Of a DNA stretch of 64,000 bases, positions 57,825 through 64,000 are shown one piece after another. Every line of letters begins with the position of its first letter. Within the stretch, counting starts at the first letter, position 1. The position numbers and the translations under genes were made by a program. Below the pieces are notes generated by a model. The model saw nothing but the letters and a program-made list of their open reading frames with translations. It made no database searches and had not been told where the DNA came from. The DNA comes from an uncultured Pseudomonadota bacterium (GTDB lineage: Bacteria > Pseudomonadota > Gammaproteobacteria > Ga0077536): positions 17,607 to 81,606 of the forward strand of contig CAIKBL010000080.1 of assembly GCA_903825645.1 (NCBI GenBank), in the 5' to 3' direction.

Positions 57825-58130
57825 GATGGGGACGTCCTCCTACAGGAATGGATAAGATCGTTAGGCGAAATAAGCATCCAGGATGCAACACGGCCGCGTC
57901 TCAGCGGTATACGCCAACCGCACCGCCCCGTCGATAGTGCGACTCTCCACGCCCGCCATTCGGTCTTTTCGCCGACCGCGGATCTGCCACAGACATTAGG
58001 CACCACCGCCTTGCCGGACCGGCGTCCGTAAGGGACACTTAGCAGCCCTGGGCGAAGCTCGACCGACACGAGCGTTCGTCGCCACGACCGCAGCCGGTCA
58101 AAAAATCAAAAATTCCTGAGGAGATGGCGT
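57825..58130. other. Intergenic between divergent amidase and BVMO genes
   Basis: There are 306 bases expected to hold two promoters. No repeat or operator stood out. Confidence 0.4.
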
Positions 58131-59789
58131 ATGAGTACGGTTCTTTCGGAACGGCAGCCTTCGAGCGCCGTGGTTACACAGACATACGATGTCGTCGTTG
58201 CAGGTGCCGGGTTTGCCGGCCTGTACATGCTGCATAAGCTGCGTCAGCGCGGCCTCTCGGTACGTCTTTACGAAGCAGGCACAGGTGTCGGTGGTACCTG
58301 GTACTGGAATCGCTATCCCGGCGCGCGCGTAGACGTCGAAAGCGTCGAATATTCCTACTCTTTTTCGTCTGAACTCGAACAGGAGTGGTCGTGGTCGGAG
58401 CGTTATGCCGGGCAACCCGAACTTTTGCGCTACGCCAACCACGTCGCCGATCGCTTCGGCCTGCGGGAAAACATGCAGTTCGAAACCCGGATCACTTCCG
58501 CTACGTACGACGAGTCCGCCCGACGATGGCAGATCGGGACCAGCCGCGGCGAGAAAATCAGTGCTCAATATTGTGTTCTGGCCACCGGCTTCCTATCGGC
58601 TGCGAATAAACCGGACTTTGCCGGCATCGATAGCTATCAGGGCCACCAGTACCAGACCTCGCGCTGGCCGCATGAAGACGTGGATTTCACGGGCCAGCGG
58701 GTAGGCATCATCGGCACCGGCTCTTCTGCCGTGCAATCCATTCCCCACGTCGCCCAACAAGCGAGCCATCTTTTCGTATTTCAGCGCACGCCTTCGTTTT
58801 CGATTCCATTGCGCAATGCACCCCTGGATAGGGAATACGAGAAACGTGTGAAAGCTGACTACAAGGAATGGCGGCGGCGACAACGCGAAGATTCGCGTGC
58901 CGGCTTCATCGCCGTCAACTACCAGCCGGCGTCGCCCAACAACAAGTCAGCGCTGGAAGTCACCCCTGAAGAGCGCCTCGCCGACTATGAAATGCGCTGG
59001 GCTTCCGGTGGCTTATGCTTTTATTCTTCGTATATCGACTTACTGACGAGTATTGAAGCGAATGAAACGCTTGCCGAATTTGTGCGCGAAAAAATCCGCG
59101 GAAGAGTCAAAGATCAGGACGTTGCGGAACTGCTCGTCCCTACAACCTATCCCATCCTCAGCAAACGCCTTTGTGCGGACACGAACTACTACGAAACCTA
59201 CAACCGTGAAAATGTCTCTCTCGTGTCCATCAAGGATACGCCGATCGAAACGCTGACCCCGAAAGGTCTGTGGGTAGGCGGCAAAGAATATGAACTCGAC
59301 AGTATCATCTTCGCTACCGGCTTTGATGCCGTGACCGGCGCAATCAGTAAAATTGATGTCCGGGGGCTAGACGGACAGGAGCTGAATGCCCATTGGCAGG
59401 GCGCACCCCGTGCATATCTCGGACTCATGAGTGCCGGCTTCCCGAATCTATTCTTTCTCGACGGGCCCTGCAGCAATGGCGCGTTGGTCAGTCCAATGCT
59501 GCTTTCCGAGTACCAGGTCGAGTGGGTGGATCGCTGCATCGGGCAACTCGGCACGGAAGCCGGCACGGCCATCGAGGCAAAACCGGACGCAGAAGATGAA
59601 TGGATGGAGCACATGAACACGGTCAGTGCAGGCAGCCTGCTTCACCTCGCTAACAGTTGGTATATGGGCGCCAATATCCCCGGCAAGCCCCGCGCGCTGT
59701 TGGCTTATCTCGGTGGCCTGATCAACTACAAGCAGCAATGTGAACAGGGTGAAGCTGGGGGATACGGCAAATTCGTCGTGACTCGCTGA
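58131..59789 (+). CDS. Baeyer-Villiger-like flavin monooxygenase (copy 3) with altered fingerprint
   Basis: This 552-residue FAD/NADPH enzyme has the FAD motif VVAGAGFAGLYMLHKL near residue 25 and VGGTWYWNRYPGARVDVES near 53. Its NADPH motif is IGTGSSAVQSIPHVA near 190. The BVMO fingerprint position reads YQGHQYQTSRWP instead of FxGxxxHxxxWP, so the first Phe is Tyr and the fingerprint His is Gln. The other two copies in the window keep both. GAGGAG about 6 bases before ATG gives a strong start. It is otherwise complete. The His-to-Gln change may alter oxygenation chemistry or substrate choice. Confidence 0.9.
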   Translation: MSTVLSERQPSSAVVTQTYDVVVAGAGFAGLYMLHKLRQRGLSVRLYEAGTGVGGTWYWNRYPGARVDVESVEYSYSFSSELEQEWSWSERYAGQPELLRYANHVADRFGLRENMQFETRITSATYDESARRWQIGTSRGEKISAQYCVLATGFLSAANKPDFAGIDSYQGHQYQTSRWPHEDVDFTGQRVGIIGTGSSAVQSIPHVAQQASHLFVFQRTPSFSIPLRNAPLDREYEKRVKADYKEWRRRQREDSRAGFIAVNYQPASPNNKSALEVTPEERLADYEMRWASGGLCFYSSYIDLLTSIEANETLAEFVREKIRGRVKDQDVAELLVPTTYPILSKRLCADTNYYETYNRENVSLVSIKDTPIETLTPKGLWVGGKEYELDSIIFATGFDAVTGAISKIDVRGLDGQELNAHWQGAPRAYLGLMSAGFPNLFFLDGPCSNGALVSPMLLSEYQVEWVDRCIGQLGTEAGTAIEAKPDAEDEWMEHMNTVSAGSLLHLANSWYMGANIPGKPRALLAYLGGLINYKQQCEQGEAGGYGKFVVTR

Positions 59790-59796
59790 CCAACAA

Positions 59797-59829
59797 GTCC
59801 CGGACTGCGTTTCAACCGCAGCTCGGGAC
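59797..59829 (+). terminator. Hairpin downstream of the BVMO gene
   Basis: Twelve of thirteen bases pair (one G-U and one A-C mismatch) between GTCCCGGACTGCG and CGCAGCTCGGGAC around a 7-base loop, 8 bases past the stop. No T-tract follows. Confidence 0.5.
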
Positions 59830-59955
59830 CTCCTGCCCGGGAATGTGACTTCCGAGGTCCGAAACGCGTCGCCGACTCAACCCACAGCGCTTCCGTCGAT
59901 CCGTGATAACCTGTAGCACCAGATCTGATCTGGTTTAGCTCAGGATGTGTTCGGC

Positions 59956-61746
59956 ATGAAAATTCGCACCAAATTTGCCTCGTTTTCGGCCGCAATCGTC
60001 CTGCTCGATATGCTGCTACTCATACTCACGGCCGGACTCCTACAGAATCAAAACCAACTCATCGAGGCTCAGGCCTCGACGCAGAGCTCCCTCCGGCTCA
60101 CCGCTGAATTGCGACAAAGCACCGAAGATCTGACGCGCCTAGCCAGAACCTATGCAATAACGGGGGATTCGCATTACGAAAGCGCATACCGACAGGCTCT
60201 AGCCATACGTAACGGTAAAGAGCCGCGTGCGGATGGCCAACAAATTAGTCTGCGCGAACTGATGCGGCGGATGAGCTTCACCGCGGCGGAGATCGCAAAA
60301 TTGAAAGAAGTAGAAGACAAGGCAAACAGGCTAGTGGCGACTGAAACCGCCGCCTTTCAAGCACTCGAGGGTCATTTCACCGAGGTGCCGGGTGGCACGA
60401 GTCTCAAGCCTTCCGACTACACGCGCGTGGCCGCCCCGGATCGCGATTTTGCTATCCGAATTATGCACGACTCCGGATACCACGCTGACCACGCCCGCAT
60501 CATGACACCTATTAACGAAGTCAATGCCATGGTCGAGACGCGTACCAGTGCTGAGCTCGGGGCGTTTGCCGAACAGGGGCGGCTCCTCATCAACGCTACC
60601 GTATTGGTGGGGTTACTCCTGGCGGGCTTAATTATTGCCTCGCACATCCTTGCGCAACGTCCGGTACTCACGGCTACACAGCAGGTGCAGGCGGCATTGG
60701 AAAACCTTTGCGCCGAAGAAAGTGGCCTAACCGCAGCCCCTCTGCTCGTCACGAGCAATGACGAAATCGGCGGTATCGCCGCTGCCCTAAATAAGCTGAT
60801 TGACAAGTTGTACAGCAGCGTAGCGCGCATTCACGAATCAGGAAAAGAATTATCGGCATTTTCGACCGGGTTGTCCGTCTCTACGGATCAGATCGAAACG
60901 ACCCTGAATGGTCAGCTGCGCGCTACCGATGATGTTGTAGCGTCGGCAAAAAGAATTTCGGAGACCGCAGAAGTGCTCGTGAGGACGATGGCCGACGTCG
61001 TACGGTCTTCCGACGAAGCAGCAGAATCAGCGGGACAAGGACAGTCTGGACTCGCGCGAATGCGGACGACGATGGAAAAAATGGAAACTTCGTCCAGTGC
61101 AATTGCACATAAATTGGGCATGATCACAGAGAAGGTCACGAACATCACCGGCATGGTCACGACCATCAACAAGGTGGCGGACCAAACGAATCTGCTTTCC
61201 CTGAATGCTGCAATTGAGGCAGAAAAAGCGGGAGAGTATGGCTCCGGCTTTTCAATCATTGCCCGCGAGGTTAGGCGACTGGCCGATCAGACCGCCGTGG
61301 CGACGCTCGACATCGAAATGATGGCCGAGGAAATGCAGGCAGCAGTTTCAGCCGGGGTGACGGGAATGGAAAAATTCGTGCTTGATGTGCAGAGTGCTGT
61401 CCAAGAGGTTCATGATATCAGCAGTCAGATTGGGCGTATTATCGCCCAAGTTCAGGGGCTCGGCCCACAATTCCAAGCCGTCAATGAAGGCATGGAGTCA
61501 CAGTCTGTCGGCGCTCACCAGATTTCGACTGCCATGATTCATTTGAGTAATGATGCCAGGGCCGCAGCTGAATCCCAGATGGAACGTCGTTCCGTAGCCC
61601 TGGCCACAGTTGGCCGCGTGGCACACGCACTACTGCTCGAGGTCGATCTTTTTCGTGCCGCGACACCCGAAATTTCAGCACTGTCGTCCGCGGAGCACAC
61701 CGCTACCGTCGGGGAGAAGGACAAAAGCATCCTTACGATGGCCTAG
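59956..61746 (+). CDS. WspA-like methyl-accepting chemotaxis protein, orphan
   Basis: This receptor of about 596 residues has two membrane segments (about 8-30 and 215-238) flanking a periplasmic four-helix sensor with [20 protein letters not shown] near residue 55. A HAMP-like segment follows. The signalling tip reads [20 protein letters not shown] and [20 protein letters not shown] near residues 400-440. This tip ([16 protein letters not shown], with TAVATLDIE after it) is characteristic of WspA, the surface sensor that drives c-di-GMP signalling, rather than of flagellar receptors. No other wsp gene is in the window. ATG 59956 with AGGA upstream is chosen over GTG 59947. Confidence 0.85.
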   Translation: MKIRTKFASFSAAIVLLDMLLLILTAGLLQNQNQLIEAQASTQSSLRLTAELRQSTEDLTRLARTYAITGDSHYESAYRQALAIRNGKEPRADGQQISLRELMRRMSFTAAEIAKLKEVEDKANRLVATETAAFQALEGHFTEVPGGTSLKPSDYTRVAAPDRDFAIRIMHDSGYHADHARIMTPINEVNAMVETRTSAELGAFAEQGRLLINATVLVGLLLAGLIIASHILAQRPVLTATQQVQAALENLCAEESGLTAAPLLVTSNDEIGGIAAALNKLIDKLYSSVARIHESGKELSAFSTGLSVSTDQIETTLNGQLRATDDVVASAKRISETAEVLVRTMADVVRSSDEAAESAGQGQSGLARMRTTMEKMETSSSAIAHKLGMITEKVTNITGMVTTINKVADQTNLLSLNAAIEAEKAGEYGSGFSIIAREVRRLADQTAVATLDIEMMAEEMQAAVSAGVTGMEKFVLDVQSAVQEVHDISSQIGRIIAQVQGLGPQFQAVNEGMESQSVGAHQISTAMIHLSNDARAAAESQMERRSVALATVGRVAHALLLEVDLFRAATPEISALSSAEHTATVGEKDKSILTMA

Positions 61747-61839
61747 CTACCAATACGTGCGCGACAAACGCCTATCGGAGAAGTCTCCTCGCGGCGCAAA
61801 TCTTGAATTCGCCTTAATCGAGTGGAAGAAAGCAAGCCA

Positions 61840-62844
61840 ATGACCCTCACTATCCGTCCCGAATGGCTCGCGCAAGTGACCGAGGAAATCGTGGACCCTG
61901 GGCGCCGCATCATCGATCCGCATCATCATTTCTTTACAAAAAACCCTACCTACCCCTATTACGATCTAACCGCCCTGCACGCAGACACTAGCGGCCATGG
62001 TGTGCTTCAGACCGTTTATCTCCAATGCTGGGAGGGGTATAGAACCGAAGGCCTTGACGCGATGCAGGTGGTTGGTGAAACCGAATGGGTGGACCAGATA
62101 GCGACGCTTGCGAGAAATAAGCCGGAAGCGGCTCAAATAGGCGCCATCATGGCGACCGCCGATCTACGTCTGGGCGCACGCGTACGTGATGTCCTTGAGG
62201 CGCACCAAGCTGCGAGTCCTCTTTTTCGCGGGATCCGCCAGATAGCAGCTTGGGATCCCAGCGCAGATCTAAACTCGCGCAAGGATGTGTCGCATGCAAA
62301 TCTTTATGGGCAGGATAATTTTCGACAAGGTTTCAAAACCCTCGCGCTTATGGGGCTCACCTTTGACGCGTATCACTACTTCCATCAAACGCCTTATCTC
62401 ACCGCACTCGCGCAGAATTTTCCCGAAATACAGATTGTGCTGGATCATTTCGGCACGCCACTTGGCGTTGGTCCCTATGCGAGACGACGAGAAGAGATCT
62501 ACGCAGTGTGGGCAAGAGATCTGACCGAACTCGCGCGCTGCCCCAATGTCGCCCTGAAACTCGGTGGGCTGGCCATGCCTCGTTGCGGATTCGGGTTTGA
62601 AAACCAGGCGATTCCACCTAATTCCGATCAAATCGTCGCCGCGCAGGGACATTATTATCACCATGCGATAGAAGCCTTCGGGCCAAGTCGCTGCATGTTC
62701 GAAAGCAACTTCCCTGTCGATAAATGTGCCGTCTCCTATACCGTCCTGTGGAACGCATTCAAGAAAATGGCGGCCCGTTATTCCGTTGCCGAGCAGAATG
62801 ATCTCTTCGCGGGGACCGCACGTCGTGTTTACCGGATAGCATGA
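61840..62844 (+). CDS. Amidohydrolase_2 family hydrolase, LigI-like
   Basis: This 334-residue TIM-barrel hydrolase has RRIIDPHHHFFTKNPTYPYY near residue 22 with the first metal His pair. QIVLDHFGTPLG near residue 200 holds the next His and CMFESNFPVDKCA near residue 285 the Asp region. The DPHHH start and SNFPxD end resemble 2-pyrone-4,6-dicarboxylate lactonase and L-fucono-1,5-lactonase, so lactone hydrolysis is likely (inference). A GTG at 61822 is in frame, but ATG 61840 has a GGAAG/AAG purine tract upstream. It is the last supportable gene in the window. Confidence 0.83.
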   Translation: MTLTIRPEWLAQVTEEIVDPGRRIIDPHHHFFTKNPTYPYYDLTALHADTSGHGVLQTVYLQCWEGYRTEGLDAMQVVGETEWVDQIATLARNKPEAAQIGAIMATADLRLGARVRDVLEAHQAASPLFRGIRQIAAWDPSADLNSRKDVSHANLYGQDNFRQGFKTLALMGLTFDAYHYFHQTPYLTALAQNFPEIQIVLDHFGTPLGVGPYARRREEIYAVWARDLTELARCPNVALKLGGLAMPRCGFGFENQAIPPNSDQIVAAQGHYYHHAIEAFGPSRCMFESNFPVDKCAVSYTVLWNAFKKMAARYSVAEQNDLFAGTARRVYRIA

Positions 62845-63923
62845 CCGAAACCGGCACGAGAGCGCAGCAGTGTTGTTTCCTGACACGTAGTAGCCCGATT
62901 TGCGGCCGGTAGCCAACCTAGGGCTCGAACTGGTAGTCCCAACCGGGTTCGACAGCTCGCTTGCTCAGGCTGGCGCCCTACCCTCTCACAGCGGGGAACA
63001 CCCACGACGTCGCCCGTGTGCATCAGTAGGAAATCATGACTTTTGTCCGCCGCGTCCTAACCGGAGGGTTTCCGCGGAAGGATGAATCCGCAATGAACGA
63101 CAATCATCTTGACCGGTTTTAACACCTGGCGTCGAGCCCGTACGACCGAAGGTTGGCCGTTTTCATTCATCGCTCCGCTGAGGAGACGGCGGATGACCGT
63201 CACAGCCGGGTGGCCTCCGCGCAAAGATATTCCTGACACCGGCACGAGCGTCGAGCAACCACGCACATCCTTTTTGCCGATCCCCCGCTTCGTATCGATC
63301 GGACCTGAGGCCTTCGTGGCATGACCGCAGCGCTCAAGATCCGGGCCACCGTAAGCTTCTTAAGCCGCCGATCGTGCGACAGCGTGGCCGCGTTTAGACC
63401 GATGCTCGCTCGCTGCCGTCGCTTTGCTCGGCAAAGCCTCGTTCTCCTAGCGCCGTCCTTCATTAAAATAACTCGCAATTATAGTGCGTTCATTAATAAA
63501 GTCGGGGATTCAACGGCATGAGAGAGGACCACGCACTTTCCGGTCGACCTCGCGTCAATCCTGGTGTGGGGGGATCGTGTGTCCCTCCGAAGCTGTCGGC
63601 GACTGAACGAAACCGCATATTTCTGGCTTTGGACGCGGAATGGGATGGGTGGTGTGAGTTTAAATCGGGGTGAGAGCCGATCCGTCTCAGGGTGCTGGGG
63701 CAAGCACCAGGCCTTCTACGCGTCAGCCTGATGACCCGCAAACATACCGTGCGCCACGGAATTACCTGGTCATTTGGGCGGTCTGGATACTTTCTGGTTA
63801 GACACCGCCTGAGGTAATCCCGCAAGAGTGGATCAGGTCGATCTTTAGACATCACATGAAGTTCGGCGGGTGCGCCGCCGATTCGGTCTTTTCATCCAGT
63901 GACGAAACAATAGCATAGCTCAT
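62845..63923. other. Long intergenic, no gene recognised
   Basis: There is about 1.1 kb without a supportable gene on either strand. Several short frames overlap in opposite directions, none with a ribosome site and family motif. No tRNA, riboswitch or known small RNA was recognised. Confidence 0.4.
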
Positions 63924-63949
63924 TATATTTTCCTTTAAAGGAAAATATA
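63924..63949. repeat. Perfect 26-bp AT-rich palindrome at the window's end
   Basis: TATATTTTCCTTT is followed directly by its exact reverse complement, AAAGGAAAATATA. The core TTTAAAGGA recurs at 63983-63991, and the final 110 bases are almost all A/T, unlike the rest of the window. It could be a protein-binding dyad, a terminator-like hairpin or the edge of an acquired segment. Confidence 0.6.
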
Positions 63950-64000
63950 AAATTTAATTGATTTTTTATTTTAATAATTTCTTTAAAGGATTAAATTAAA

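Noticed and set aside
63493..63855. A minus-strand frame and a structured-looking segment near the window's end
   Set aside because: No family match and no recognisable tmRNA, RNase P, 6S, SRP or riboswitch core.
1..64000. CRISPR arrays, insertion sequences, prophage genes and tRNAs
   Set aside because: No regularly spaced repeats, transposase or phage genes, or cloverleaf candidates with a GTTCGAAT-type T-loop were found by eye.

Overview
The window reads as chromosomal DNA of a moderately GC-rich proteobacterium, probably gammaproteobacterial. This is inferred from gene families only: Nramp and SulP carriers, RecD2, a NarL-type regulator, a WspA-like chemoreceptor and Shine-Dalgarno sites of AGGAG type. 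There is no rRNA, tRNA, CRISPR array, phage or transposase gene, so no marker fixes the lineage. The gene stock is rich in catabolic enzymes: three Baeyer-Villiger type flavin monooxygenases, three luciferase-like (LLM) oxidoreductases, three amidohydrolase_2 proteins, an N-acyl-D-amino-acid deacylase, an amidase, an acetamidase/formamidase, a cyclase-family hydrolase, an acyl-CoA dehydrogenase, a PQQ dehydrogenase and a styrene-oxide-isomerase-like protein. It suggests a degrader of hydrophobic, terpenoid/steroid-like or aromatic compounds. The actual substrates cannot be read from the sequence.

Layout. 0-7 kb: a 3' gene end, an Nramp-type carrier, a secreted HNH-like nuclease, a SulP-STAS-cNMP transporter preceded by three 11-bp repeats, an esterase, and a GFA-family gene broken by an amber codon. 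7.4-10.7 kb: a Tim44-like protein, an LLM oxidoreductase with a clear terminator, and an APH-fold kinase. 10.9-21.2 kb: a long minus-strand catabolic cluster (aldolase II, BVMO, EamA, sugar-type binding protein, acetamidase, SDR remnant, MmgE/PrpD chimera, carboxymuconolactone decarboxylase family, MBL hydrolase, amidohydrolase), two of whose genes are clearly broken. 21.7-27 kb: FAD monooxygenase, quinoprotein and OFA-family carrier. 28.3-31.6 kb: acyl-CoA dehydrogenase, a peroxiredoxin-like protein with an in-frame TGA at its catalytic cysteine, a GST and a small lipoprotein. 32-40.6 kb: DUF1330, amidohydrolase, a decayed Dph6-like gene, LLM, StyC-like isomerase, PF10118 protein and D-aminoacylase. 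40.7-49.2 kb: RecD2, response regulator, exported methyltransferase, PPOX-fold protein, SulP and a degenerate GGDEF protein. 49.7-62.8 kb: BVMO, GNAT, membrane protein, cyclase, LLM, amidase, BVMO, WspA-like receptor and amidohydrolase. The last 1.1 kb has no recognisable gene and ends in very AT-rich DNA with a 26-bp perfect palindrome.

The most interesting item is the peroxiredoxin-like gene at 29610-30260 (minus). Its reading frame is continuous except for one TGA, which lies exactly where the first Cys of the CPYC active site belongs. A stem-loop with a G in its apical loop follows at the spacing expected of a bacterial SECIS element. I read it as a selenoprotein with a U-P-Y-C redox centre.

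A second theme is decay. By rough tally about a fifth of the window is non-coding. At least four genes are broken: GFA (amber), PrpD (chimeric N-terminus plus a G8 frameshift), SDR (N-terminal loss plus frameshift) and Dph6-like (two compensating frameshifts plus a stop). Homopolymer sequencing error could explain some frameshifts, but not the chimera or the N-terminal loss.
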